Assembly: GCA_022826005.1 (NCBI GenBank)
Contig: JAJDVT010000073.1
Span: forward strand, 1 to 53,915
Length of the DNA stretch: 53,915 nt
From: Gemmatimonadota bacterium
Lineage (GTDB): Bacteria; Gemmatimonadota; Gemmatimonadetes; Longimicrobiales; Gaopeijiaceae
Reading direction: 5' to 3'
The notes below the pieces were generated by a model. It was given only the letters and a program-made list of their open reading frames with translations. It was not told where the DNA came from and made no database searches. This document shows positions 1 to 8,151 of this stretch, piece after piece; positions within the stretch are counted from its first letter, which is position 1; the number at the start of each line of letters is the position of its first letter. The position numbers and the translations under genes were made by a program.

Positions 1-259
1 TGCCGCTCTGGCCCCGGCCAACCGGCGTATATCAGGAGGATTCACCGTCGAAGCGAACCTCGGGCGACCCCTCATCCCTCGGCTCACGCAGAACAACGAA
101 AACCCTACCTTGACAGAGGGCCCTTCCATATCAGCAGGCCGTGAATGGACCGGCGCGAGCACGGAGAGCGGCGAGGTGCCTGCGTGGCGAAGCCGCGTCG
201 CACCGTGGCCGGGTACGGGCTCCGGGGATCGGTCGGTGCAGGAGTCGCAGGGGGTGTAG
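1..259. other. intergenic region at the left edge
   Basis: I see no convincing coding sequence here. Positions 134-200 hold a degenerate copy of a dispersed repeat (separate entry). The rest has no recognisable promoter, terminator or RNA gene. It lies just downstream of the minus-strand glycosyltransferase that stops at 260. Confidence 0.5.
134..200 (+). repeat. degenerate copy of a dispersed non-coding repeat
   Basis: Positions 134-180 align without gaps to 37099-37145 at 38 of 47 bases, and resemblance continues weakly to about 200. The most conserved part is the 3' half, with GCGAGCAC and GAGAGCGGCGAGG shared. The first 17 bases correspond to the left terminal inverted repeat of the element at 37099-37345. 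No right terminal repeat or AT-rich core is visible here, so this looks like a one-ended or decayed copy. Confidence 0.55.
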
Positions 260-988
260 CTAGAGCTTGCCCAGAAGATCCAGGATGCGGAGCCGCCAGA
301 CGCGCCAAACGGCCTCGATGATGATGCTTCTGGACATCTTCGATTCCCCGCTGTCCCGTTCCGTGAAGATGATCGGCACTTCACACAGCGTGAAGCCCGC
401 GCGCCACGCACGCAGCTTCAGCTCGATCTGGAAGCTGTAGCCGTTCGACTCGATCCGGTCGAGGCCGATGGCTTCGATGACCCGCCTGCGAAACGCGTTG
501 AATCCGCCTGTGGCGTCGTTCACCGGCAGGCGGGTGATGATTCGGGCGTACCAGGACCCGAACAGGCTGATGAGCAGACGGGACATCGGCCAGTTCACCA
601 CCGTGATGCGGCCGCCGACGTACCGGGACCCCACCGCCACGTCGGCCCCGTCCAGCGCTGCGACGAGCTGGGGCAACATGTCGGGCGGGTGGGACAGATC
701 CGCGTCCATCTCGATCAGGATGTCGAAATCCCCCTCGAGTCCACGGCGGAGTCCGGCGACGTAGGCGGCACCCAGGCCCATCTTGCCGGCCCGGTGCAAC
801 ACGTCGACCCGGTCGCTCCCGGCCGCGAGCTCGTCGGCCACCCTGCCCGTCCCGTCGGGGGAATTGTCGTCCACCACCAATACGTGGAAGCGATTCCCCT
901 GCGCCAGAATCAGCGGCACGACCCGCGGAAGGCTCTCGCGCTCGTTGTAGGTGGGTACGATGACCAGCACGCGGGCGGCCGGGTTCAT
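260..988 (-). CDS. family 2 glycosyltransferase, polyprenol-phosphate sugar synthase (DPM1-like)
   Basis: A 242-residue soluble GT2 protein of the dolichol-phosphate mannose synthase type. It probably moves a sugar from a nucleotide-sugar onto polyprenyl phosphate at the inner face of the cytoplasmic membrane. Visible motifs are the N-terminal VPTYNE, VVDDNSPDGT at 38-47 and the metal-binding DAD in EMDADLSHPP near 93-102; the C-terminal ERDSGESKMS is typical of the family. There is no C-terminal membrane domain, so it is the short form. Its ATG overlaps the stop of the upstream gene by four bases, and it is the last gene of a three-gene set with a flippase-like protein and a YfhO protein. 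The family is clear; the sugar is unknown. Confidence 0.88.
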   Translation of the reverse strand: MNPAARVLVIVPTYNERESLPRVVPLILAQGNRFHVLVVDDNSPDGTGRVADELAAGSDRVDVLHRAGKMGLGAAYVAGLRRGLEGDFDILIEMDADLSHPPDMLPQLVAALDGADVAVGSRYVGGRITVVNWPMSRLLISLFGSWYARIITRLPVNDATGGFNAFRRRVIEAIGLDRIESNGYSFQIELKLRAWRAGFTLCEVPIIFTERDSGESKMSRSIIIEAVWRVWRLRILDLLGKL

Positions 989-2001
989 GACGCCTCTGCC
1001 GTGGAGTCACCCTGTGGGGCCGGCGCAGCCGGGCGGACCGGCGGCTTCGCCGGCCCCGGTTTCCGCAGGAGCATTGCGCCGGCCACCGCTGCGCTGAACT
1101 CGGCGCCGGTGAGCCAGACGCGCTGTAGTGCGGCCAGCACGAAGGCGGGCGAGGGTCCCAGGGTTGGGGTAAGCAGAAACACCAGCGAGCCTTCGCGGAC
1201 GCCGATGCCGGCGGGCGCAAAGATCGCGATGTAACCGGCCAGATAGGCGGCTGCGAAGGCCGTCGAAGCGAACCATAGTGGAATCTGCATCCCCAGGCCG
1301 AGTCCCAGGCACTTGAACGCGACACCAAGGAGGAGCCAGTTGACGACGTAGGCGGGAAGCCACCTCAAGAGGCGCCATCCCCCTGTGGCGGGGACTTCGC
1401 TGTCGTGCCCGAGCCGCCGGAAAACCCAGCGCATCAGGGCCCCCGCCCCGCCCAGACCGAGGAAGCCGACCATGGCCAGAACCGCGCCGATCCCGGCGAG
1501 AAGACTCCAAACCTCCGCGGGATAGGCCCCGTATACGACCCACCCCCCCAGGAGGGCTGCCGCCGTCAGGTTCAGAACCTGTGCGACGATTGCCGCGCCG
1601 GTCGCTCGAACCCCCGACAAGCCGGCGCGGCGGGCGAGAACGGCCACTCCGGCCAGCTGGGCCACCTTGGTGGGGATGTACCGGCCCAGATTCGCGACGA
1701 GCAGCATGGCGGCGGCCTGCATGATCGGGGGCGGCGACTCCCCGAGGGCCGCCATCACCCGCGACCACAGCGCGGCCGCCATGGCGAAGGTGCCCAGGAG
1801 GAGGAGCAGCGAGACCGCCAGCCATGGCACGTCCAACTCCACCACGGTCCAGTCGACGGTCCGGGCCTCCGCCAACGTGAACCCCGCGCCGCGCAGAATC
1901 AGCCAGGTTACGCCGACGGTGAGCACCACCTTGGCGGCCAGCAGCCACCATCGCCGAGCGCCCGTGCGGCCGGGTTTCGTGTCTTCCCGGGGGGACGTCA
2001 T
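985..2001 (-). CDS. flippase-like integral membrane protein (lysylphosphatidylglycerol synthase TM-region family)
   Basis: A 338-residue polytopic membrane protein of the UPF0104 / LPG-synthase transmembrane family. Members are hydrophobic multi-helix proteins, some of which move lipid or lipid-linked substrates. About eight hydrophobic segments are visible, with the family-typical AANLGRYIPTKVAQL near the second third and GIGVREGSLVFLL towards the end. The frame is open further upstream, but the start at 2001 is chosen because its ATG overlaps the preceding TGA (ATGA, 1998-2001) and the first residues (MTSPRED) lead into the first helix after a basic stretch. The next gene overlaps its stop in the same way. 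Its setting between YfhO and a GT2 suggests a role in lipid-linked sugar traffic, which is inference. Confidence 0.8.
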   Translation of the reverse strand: MTSPREDTKPGRTGARRWWLLAAKVVLTVGVTWLILRGAGFTLAEARTVDWTVVELDVPWLAVSLLLLLGTFAMAAALWSRVMAALGESPPPIMQAAAMLLVANLGRYIPTKVAQLAGVAVLARRAGLSGVRATGAAIVAQVLNLTAAALLGGWVVYGAYPAEVWSLLAGIGAVLAMVGFLGLGGAGALMRWVFRRLGHDSEVPATGGWRLLRWLPAYVVNWLLLGVAFKCLGLGLGMQIPLWFASTAFAAAYLAGYIAIFAPAGIGVREGSLVFLLTPTLGPSPAFVLAALQRVWLTGAEFSAAVAGAMLLRKPGPAKPPVRPAAPAPQGDSTAEAS

Positions 2002-4469
2002 CCGGCGCCGTGCCTGCCCCGCAACCGGTCGGCAAGGCCATGCAGCCAGGGGGAGGCCAGGAGCAGCAGGGTCACAGCCGCGGCCGCCACGCTGATGAGG
2101 AGCGCACTTCGCACCGTCGGCGCAGTGAAGCGCAGGGTCACGGTGTGCTCCCCTGCCGCCGGGATCCTTACTGCCTGCAGGGTGAGGTTCACGCGTCGGA
2201 CCTCGGCGGGTTGCCCGTTGACTTCCGCGAGCCACCCGGGGAACCAGTTCTCCGAAATGACCAGCAGGGCGGGACCGGTGGTCTGCACCTTCAACGCTCG
2301 CGTGTCCGGTTCGAAGACGGTCCACTCGACCGGAGCCGCGCCCCTGCCGCCGACCTCCTCACCGAGGGCCGGCGGCGCCGCCAGGATCGCCTCCCGCGCG
2401 GGATCGAAGTCGGGTGCCAGGATCCGGGCCAGCGCGGCGTCATCGTCCTCCATGACGACCACCTCCTCCGCGATCCACGCGCGGTCCAGCCCCGGGTAGC
2501 CGTAGACGGCCTCGTCGCCGTAGCCGGTGCGCGCCGTGCTCACCGGCTGAGCGCCCGCGGGGAGGTTCCCCGACAGCACCACGTACTTGACGTTCATCAT
2601 CCGGAGGACGTTGGAGTTTGCGGTGTTGGCCCCCTGGGACTGGCTGCCCTGAAGACCGAGCAGCTTGCGATAGCGCGCCAGATCGTTGGGATGGTGACCG
2701 GCGACGATGTCGAGGCCGTACATCGCGAGATCGACGTTCTGGTCGTTGGTACCTCCATTGCGAAGGTCCGCAACCCGGAAGGGGGCTTCCGGCCCCTCGT
2801 CACGCCGTTGCTCCAGGAAGCGCGTATTCGCGGTGGGGGCCGCCCAGGCGTGGAAATCCCACATGCCGATGAAGGGCCGGTCGATCCGGCCCAGGTCGAT
2901 CGCGACGAGGACGGTGAGGGCGATCATCGCCGCCCTGAGGGGGATTCTCCCTGCCATCGCGGCCCACACCGCCGCACAGGTGAGGGCGCCCACGAACAGC
3001 GCGATCGCGAAGCCTCGGGTGATGAACGGAGCCGCCGCGGCGAGGGCGGCGAGCTTGCGGTCGCCGGCTTCCGGGTAGAGCGCAGTCGTCCAGAAGTCGG
3101 CCAGCATGCCGCCAGCCTGCAGAAGCAGCCCCAGCAGGAGCAACCCGAGGAAGCCCAGGAGCACCCGTCCCCGTCCGTCCCCCAGGAACCTGCCCGGCGA
3201 CGGCGACTTCCGCACCAGATCGTCAACACCCAGCGCGAACAGGGTGACGGCACCGAAATTCACCAGGAAGGCCGCGATCGCCGGAACACGAAACAGGGAC
3301 ATCCCGGGCACGACTTCGTAGAAAACGCGCCAGACCGGCGTGTGCGTGCCGAGCGCAAAGAGAAGCCACACGACTCCCATCCCGCCCATGAACCACCTCA
3401 ATCCCCTTCGGCGCCGCCCGAACAGCCCGAAGAGCGCCAGAATCAGCACGGACACGCCGATGTATTCGTGGTTGAGCTTGATGGAGTTCCTGCCCCAGTA
3501 GGTTCCCTGGGCCCAGTCCGCGTCGGCGCCCGAATTCCCCACGAATTCGGGGACCGCCAGCGCGACGACCTCTTCAGGGTGATAGGACCACGAACTGGAA
3601 TAGGCGATGGCCTCTTCGGGGGTGGTCTCCACGGTCGTGGCGACGCGGCGCGAATACTCGCCGACGTACTGGAAGGCCGGGAGCAGCTGGAACGTTGTGA
3701 GCCCGGCCCCAAGGATCGAACTGCCGAGAAACGCGCCCAGGACGAGGCTTGCGCGGAGGAGGCGCCGCCTCCGCCCGGCCGCCTCCCCTGCCCTCCACAT
3801 CTGAACCGTGCGGAAGACGGCGTAGGCACCCACCGACCCGAAGAGGTAGTACGCGGTCTGGAGCTGGGGCGTCAGAATGGTCAGCGCGACCGCGCCCGCG
3901 AGCCCCGCGGCCGTTCGCCCGCACGGCTTCTTCAGGACGGACTCCGCCGCCCAGAAGACCAGGGGCGTTAGCGCGGCCACCATGAGCTTCCCGTCGTTGC
4001 CGCCGAGCGTCAGCGTGACCATGACCGGCGCCATCAGCCAGGCCAGCCCCCCCAGCGTGGCGGCCGGGCGCCCAAGGCCCAGGCTGCGAGCCCACCCGTA
4101 CATGAAGAAGCCCCCGCCGAGCACATGCAGGACCAGCTTCCACCCGAGGGCGCGGTAGGTGTCGGTCAGGAAATAGAGAAGGCTGGTCGGGTAGATCGCG
4201 TCCCCTCCGGAGAGGGCCTCGAACATCGGCACCCCCCCGAGAAGGCGCGGGGCCCACAGAGGGAGGTCACCGGCCGTGAACTGCTCGGCCAGGAAGGCGC
4301 GGCCCATGTACCCCAGGGCCAGCGTGTCCGCGCCGTACAGCATCTGGTCGGAGAAGATGAAGTCGGCAAAGAGGATGATGGTTGCGAGCAGAAAGAGCCC
4401 CGCAGTCAGCCAGAGCGGCACCTGGAGCTCGTCTCCGACCGACCGACCGGAACTGCCTGGATGCCGCAT
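1998..4469 (-). CDS. YfhO-family membrane protein
   Basis: An 823-residue membrane protein with around a dozen hydrophobic segments and a C-terminal soluble part of about 250 residues, the layout of YfhO-like GT-C-fold proteins. Characterised relatives in Firmicutes transfer a sugar from a polyprenyl-phosphate carrier to a surface polymer outside the membrane. Early residues FADFIFSDQMLYGAD and the later NLTLQAVRIPAAGEHTVTLRF near the end are typical. The start at 4469 is preferred over an open-frame extension to 4619 because AGGGAGA lies about ten bases before the ATG and the protein then starts shortly before the first helix. It is the first gene of a tightly coupled three-gene operon. The acceptor is unknown. 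Confidence 0.82.
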   Translation of the reverse strand: MRHPGSSGRSVGDELQVPLWLTAGLFLLATIILFADFIFSDQMLYGADTLALGYMGRAFLAEQFTAGDLPLWAPRLLGGVPMFEALSGGDAIYPTSLLYFLTDTYRALGWKLVLHVLGGGFFMYGWARSLGLGRPAATLGGLAWLMAPVMVTLTLGGNDGKLMVAALTPLVFWAAESVLKKPCGRTAAGLAGAVALTILTPQLQTAYYLFGSVGAYAVFRTVQMWRAGEAAGRRRRLLRASLVLGAFLGSSILGAGLTTFQLLPAFQYVGEYSRRVATTVETTPEEAIAYSSSWSYHPEEVVALAVPEFVGNSGADADWAQGTYWGRNSIKLNHEYIGVSVLILALFGLFGRRRRGLRWFMGGMGVVWLLFALGTHTPVWRVFYEVVPGMSLFRVPAIAAFLVNFGAVTLFALGVDDLVRKSPSPGRFLGDGRGRVLLGFLGLLLLGLLLQAGGMLADFWTTALYPEAGDRKLAALAAAAPFITRGFAIALFVGALTCAAVWAAMAGRIPLRAAMIALTVLVAIDLGRIDRPFIGMWDFHAWAAPTANTRFLEQRRDEGPEAPFRVADLRNGGTNDQNVDLAMYGLDIVAGHHPNDLARYRKLLGLQGSQSQGANTANSNVLRMMNVKYVVLSGNLPAGAQPVSTARTGYGDEAVYGYPGLDRAWIAEEVVVMEDDDAALARILAPDFDPAREAILAAPPALGEEVGGRGAAPVEWTVFEPDTRALKVQTTGPALLVISENWFPGWLAEVNGQPAEVRRVNLTLQAVRIPAAGEHTVTLRFTAPTVRSALLISVAAAAVTLLLLASPWLHGLADRLRGRHGAG

Positions 4470-4638
4470 CGTCTGGTTCTCCCTGCTGTTCCTGGTTGTC
4501 CCAGCCGGTGACGGGCCGGGTTTCGGGTGGGCGGGCGCGTGGCCCGACACGGAGGATTGGGGTCGCTCCCGCAAGGACGGACGCACGAATACGGTATCCC
4601 GGTTGCAGCGGCGATTCAAGCCGGGTGGTGCCGGCCCA

Positions 4639-4668
4639 TTGTTGCCGCCGAAAGGTTTGGATTATCCT
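4639..4668 (+). promoter_or_regulatory. candidate sigma-70 promoter for the MaoC-FkbH operon
   Basis: TTGTTG at 4639-4644 and TATCCT at 4663-4668 are separated by 18 bases, in an AT-rich patch of a GC-rich divergent intergenic region. The distance to the MaoC ATG at 4727 fits an ordinary leader. Judged by eye only. Confidence 0.35.
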
Positions 4669-4726
4669 TTTTACTGAGACCCTCACTACCTACCGCGCGC
4701 AGAGGGCGGAGCCGCGACACCAGCGA

Positions 4727-5170
4727 ATGACCCCCAAGTTGCAGGTCAATGACCTCCGAACGTCCAGGCTTACCGTGGACGAGGCGTCGATGCGAGCATT
4801 CGCGGAATTGTCGGGAGACACCAACCCGATCCACGTCGACGGGGACAGCGCGCGCGGGTCCGGCTTTCCGAGACGGGTTGCGTACGCAGGTCTTCTTCTC
4901 GCAGAGGTCAGCCGAATCATCGGAACCCGCATTCCGGGGCCGGGGTCTCTCTGTGTCTCGTACCAGTTCGACTTCAAGGCTCCCGTGCTCGTAGGCGAAT
5001 CGGTCCTGTTCGAAGTCACCGTCACCCACTACTCGGAGGCGGCGCGCGTGGCGCTCCTTGGATTCGTCGTCCGCCGGGAGCACGATCAGGAAATCGCGAT
5101 GGAGGGCTCGGCGACGGTCCGTATGCCGGTCGGCGACGGGTACGGGGATCACCTGGCCGCCGACGGCTGA
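4727..5170 (+). CDS. MaoC-like (R)-specific enoyl hydratase / hot-dog domain protein
   Basis: A 147-residue single hot-dog protein of the MaoC dehydratase family, which hydrates 2-enoyl thioesters. The catalytic signature is clear: SGDTNPIH (Asp and His of the dyad) followed by a Gly-rich stretch and the YAGLL helix. The ATG at 4727 gives the usual family length; the frame is open further upstream but has no plausible start there. It is eight bases before the FkbH-like gene, so co-transcription with FkbH, an acyl carrier protein and an acyltransferase is very likely. That suggests an acyl-ACP or acyl-CoA substrate in this cassette rather than general fatty-acid degradation; this is inference. 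Confidence 0.85.
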   Translation: MTPKLQVNDLRTSRLTVDEASMRAFAELSGDTNPIHVDGDSARGSGFPRRVAYAGLLLAEVSRIIGTRIPGPGSLCVSYQFDFKAPVLVGESVLFEVTVTHYSEAARVALLGFVVRREHDQEIAMEGSATVRMPVGDGYGDHLAADG

Positions 5171-5178
5171 AGCGCACG

Positions 5179-7023
5179 ATGGCCTCTTCGGAACCCGCAC
5201 GGCCCACGCGAGCCGGATACTGGAGCGAGCGCCTGCACAGGGCGGCTGCCAGGCTCGCCTCCAACCCGTCGCATGCCAGTGCGCACGAGGCCTACAATGC
5301 CGGCATGGAGGCGCCGGCCACGGTGGAGGGGTTCGTCTCCCTCAAATGCGCCGTCCTGCGAAATGTGACGGTGGAGCCGTGGCTGCCGGAGTTGTATGGC
5401 GCCCTCCTGCGGCGCGGCATCCACGCGAGGTTCCTGCTCGGCGACTACGCGGTCTACGAACGCTACGCGTCCGCTCCCTCCGACCTGGGGACTCCCACGC
5501 CGGATTGCTTCCTCGTCTGTCTGGACGCCGGGGTCCTTGCGGGCGACGCGCGCCACGATCCTCCGGCGGATATGGCAAACGCGGTGCTAGGGCGCATTTC
5601 GGGGATCGTGGGCGGCCTGGTCGAACGCACCAGCGCGAGCGTCGTCGTCACCAACCTGGCGCCGGAGCCGCATCCGGTTCACTCGGTGCATGGTGACCAG
5701 GATCCAGGAGGGTGGCCACACCTTCGCAGGACGGTGAACGCGGAGCTGACGGCCGCCCTGTCCGCGGAGCCGCGGGTATCGATTCTGGACATGGACCGGA
5801 TCGTCGGCGAGTTCGGGGCTTCCCGGGCATACGACACGCGCATGTACATGACCGCGGCCAGTCCCTTCGCGGTCGACTTCCTGCCGCACCTGGGGCGGGC
5901 GTTTGCCGCGACGGTCGCGGCCGCCGTCCTGTCTCCGAAGAAGTGTGTTGTCGTCGACTGCGACAATACGCTGTGGGGAGGCATCCTGGGCGAAGACGGC
6001 CCGGAAGGAGTCGCGATCGGGACGGACTACCCCGGGTCCGCGTACCGCGGGTTTCAGCTGTTCCTGGCCGGGCTCGCACGCAGGGGATTCCTCCTGGCCC
6101 TGAACAGCAAGAACAACGAGAGCGACGTGCTGTCGTTCATGCAGGACCGCCCGGAGATGGTCCTGCGGCCCGCCGATTTCGCGGCCTGCCGGATCAACTG
6201 GGAGGACAAGGCCGCCAACCTTGCGGAGCTCGCCCGGGAGCTGAACATCGGGCTCGATGCGATGGTCTTCATCGACGACAGCCCCTTCGAGTGTGAACGC
6301 GTGAAATCGGCGCTGCCGGAGGTTCAGGTTGAACGATTCCCCGCCAACCCCCTTGATATCCCGCGATATGTGTCCGCTATCCAGGGAGTCGAGCGGCTCA
6401 GCGTCGGGAAGGACGACCTTGCCCGCACAGAGTCCATCCGCGCCAACGCGAGCCGCGAGAGGCTCAGGAGGGGGGCTCCCGATCTGGATTCATTCCTCCG
6501 CAGCCTTTCGATCAGGCTGACGATCGCCCGGCAGGACCGGACCGCGGTACGACGGATCAGTGAACTCTGCCGGCGCACCAACCAGTTCAACCTGACGACC
6601 AGGAGATACGGAGTGGGCGACATCGAACGCCTCATGGACGAAGGCTTCGTCTACACCATGAGCATGAGGGACCGATTCTCGGACTATGGGACGATCGGCG
6701 TCGCCATCGTCGATACGGGTTCCGGGGAACGCTGGGAGATCGACTCCTTCATGTTGAGTTGCCGGGCATTCGGACGCAGGGTCGAAGTGGTGTTGCTCGA
6801 TGCGCTGCTGGAGGACGCCGGAGCGGCGGGCGTGCGGTCGGTCGGTGCCCGCCATATTGCCACCGAACGGAACGGAATGACACGCGACTTCTTTCCTGAG
6901 CACGGGTTCGCCGAAACGGAGGCGTCGGACGGCGAGACCCGGTTCGAGATCCGGACCGGCGCGGCCGCCGGACGTCGGCCGGAGGGTATCTGCGAGGTGC
7001 GGCGAGTGGAGTCTCCGGAATGA
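5179..7023 (+). CDS. FkbH-like HAD-superfamily protein
   Basis: A 614-residue protein of the long FkbH type. Residues 1-250 form an N-terminal region that in relatives resembles an SGNH-type fold. A HAD domain follows from about 255, with the nucleophile motif DCDNT near 259-263 and the family-typical LWGGILGEDG. A C-terminal GNAT-like region spans about 455-580 (TNQFNLTTRRY, then DRFSDYGTIGV). Known FkbH proteins dephosphorylate 1,3-bisphosphoglycerate and load the glyceryl unit onto an acyl carrier protein. Here the stop overlaps the start of an ACP gene by four bases, strong support for that partnership. The neighbours are a deacetylase-like protein and a hexapeptide acyltransferase instead of a polyketide synthase, so the final acceptor may be a glycan. 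Confidence 0.88.
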   Translation: MASSEPARPTRAGYWSERLHRAAARLASNPSHASAHEAYNAGMEAPATVEGFVSLKCAVLRNVTVEPWLPELYGALLRRGIHARFLLGDYAVYERYASAPSDLGTPTPDCFLVCLDAGVLAGDARHDPPADMANAVLGRISGIVGGLVERTSASVVVTNLAPEPHPVHSVHGDQDPGGWPHLRRTVNAELTAALSAEPRVSILDMDRIVGEFGASRAYDTRMYMTAASPFAVDFLPHLGRAFAATVAAAVLSPKKCVVVDCDNTLWGGILGEDGPEGVAIGTDYPGSAYRGFQLFLAGLARRGFLLALNSKNNESDVLSFMQDRPEMVLRPADFAACRINWEDKAANLAELARELNIGLDAMVFIDDSPFECERVKSALPEVQVERFPANPLDIPRYVSAIQGVERLSVGKDDLARTESIRANASRERLRRGAPDLDSFLRSLSIRLTIARQDRTAVRRISELCRRTNQFNLTTRRYGVGDIERLMDEGFVYTMSMRDRFSDYGTIGVAIVDTGSGERWEIDSFMLSCRAFGRRVEVVLLDALLEDAGAAGVRSVGARHIATERNGMTRDFFPEHGFAETEASDGETRFEIRTGAAAGRRPEGICEVRRVESPE

Positions 7024-7253
7024 GCGATAACACGGAAGCGACTCTGGAGAGGATCTTTCGGAGTGTGCTCAAGGTACATCCGGATGAGGACGTGGCTTCG
7101 GTGTCGGTCGAGTCGCATGGCTGGGACTCGGTCGCCCACCTGAATCTGATCCTCGCCGTCGAACAGGAGTTCCGGTTCATGATGACGCCGGAGGAGGCGT
7201 CCGCGGCGAATTCCTTCCGAGCGATGCTGGACCTGGTGAACAGCCGGCGATGA
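7020..7253 (+). CDS. dedicated acyl carrier protein
   Basis: A 77-residue acyl carrier protein with the phosphopantetheine attachment serine at position 37 in the motif GWDSVAHLNLI (the housekeeping ACP at 31628-31870 has [11 protein letters not shown]). The protein is acidic and fits a four-helix ACP. Its ATG lies inside the end of the FkbH-like gene (ATGA at 7020-7023), so the two should be translated in a fixed ratio. Clearly distinct from the fatty-acid AcpP encoded elsewhere in the window, it probably carries the group made by FkbH. Confidence 0.9.
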   Translation: MSDNTEATLERIFRSVLKVHPDEDVASVSVESHGWDSVAHLNLILAVEQEFRFMMTPEEASAANSFRAMLDLVNSRR

Positions 7254-7257
7254 GAAG

Positions 7258-8151
7258 GTGAGTACCGGGCGCAGCCGCGGTGTATTCGCACTTCGCTTCG
7301 ACGTGGATTCCGTAACCTGCCTCGAGCGCGGGGTTCCCACCCTGCTGAGGCTGGGCGAGCGCCACGGCGTACGTTTCACCTTCTTCGTGAACATGGGCCG
7401 CAGCTTCAGCTGGCGGCACACGGTCACTCGCGCGCTCAGGTCGAGGCGCACCAGGGCGACAGGTGAAGACGCCGGCCCCTCGCCCGCGAACAAGCTGTCG
7501 GCGGCGGCGAAGCTCGGACGGGGCGGCGTGCTGAAGACCGTGCTGATGAACCCGCGGCTGGGATGGCGCTATCGCCCAACCCTGGATGGCCTTTTTGAAG
7601 AGGGACACGAACTGGGACTGCACGGCGGCTCCAATCACGCCACCTGGCAGTACGCCCTCGATGAACTCGGCGAAGATGGTCTGGAGAGGCACGTCCGCCT
7701 GTCCTTCGCGGCCTTCCGGGATCGATACGGGCAGCCGAGCGGCTTCGCCAGCCCGGGCTTTCGCTACAACGAGGCGGTGCTGGACCTCATGGACAGGGAA
7801 GGCTTCAAGTACGCCTCGGACATGCCCGGGGAGCGGCCCTTCCGTCCACCCCGTCCCGGCGCGAGGCGCCGCTACGCGCACTTCCAGGTCCCGGTGAACG
7901 TGATCGGAGAGGGCAGTGTTCCCATGATCGAGCAGGGTGTCGCCCTTGGCCGGTCCAGTGCCCGCATTGTGCGGGACGCGGTGGAGCGGATCCACGAGCG
8001 GCAGTTTGCGCTGATGTACGGACATCCCTACGTCGAGGGCGTGCATTGGCGCCTTCTGGACGCCATTCTCACGGAGCTGACGGGCGACTACGAAGTCGTC
8101 ACCGTCGCCGAGTACCTGAGGCGCTGGAAGGAGACGGCAGACCATGGGTAA
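7258..8151 (+). CDS. polysaccharide deacetylase-like protein (NodB-homology fold)
   Basis: A 297-residue protein resembling NodB-homology deacetylases. The first motif is RFDVDS with Asp15 and Asp17. A second metal-site candidate is His122 and His127 in GLHGGSNH, spaced one residue wider than in the textbook H-S/T-x-x-H motif. SPGFRYNE and a C-terminal MYGHPYVEG match later motifs. It starts with GTG at 7258, four bases after the ACP stop, with GAGAAG just upstream. No signal peptide is evident, so it probably acts in the cytoplasm on a glycan precursor. The next gene starts inside its last codons. Substrate unknown. Confidence 0.75.
   Translation: MSTGRSRGVFALRFDVDSVTCLERGVPTLLRLGERHGVRFTFFVNMGRSFSWRHTVTRALRSRRTRATGEDAGPSPANKLSAAAKLGRGGVLKTVLMNPRLGWRYRPTLDGLFEEGHELGLHGGSNHATWQYALDELGEDGLERHVRLSFAAFRDRYGQPSGFASPGFRYNEAVLDLMDREGFKYASDMPGERPFRPPRPGARRRYAHFQVPVNVIGEGSVPMIEQGVALGRSSARIVRDAVERIHERQFALMYGHPYVEGVHWRLLDAILTELTGDYEVVTVAEYLRRWKETADHG

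Noticed and set aside
2010-3971. Long plus-strand open frame antisense to the YfhO gene
   Set aside because: Composition is that of a GC-rich shadow frame (Arg/Gly/Pro/Glu-rich, no family motif), whereas the minus-strand frame has clear membrane segments and family blocks.
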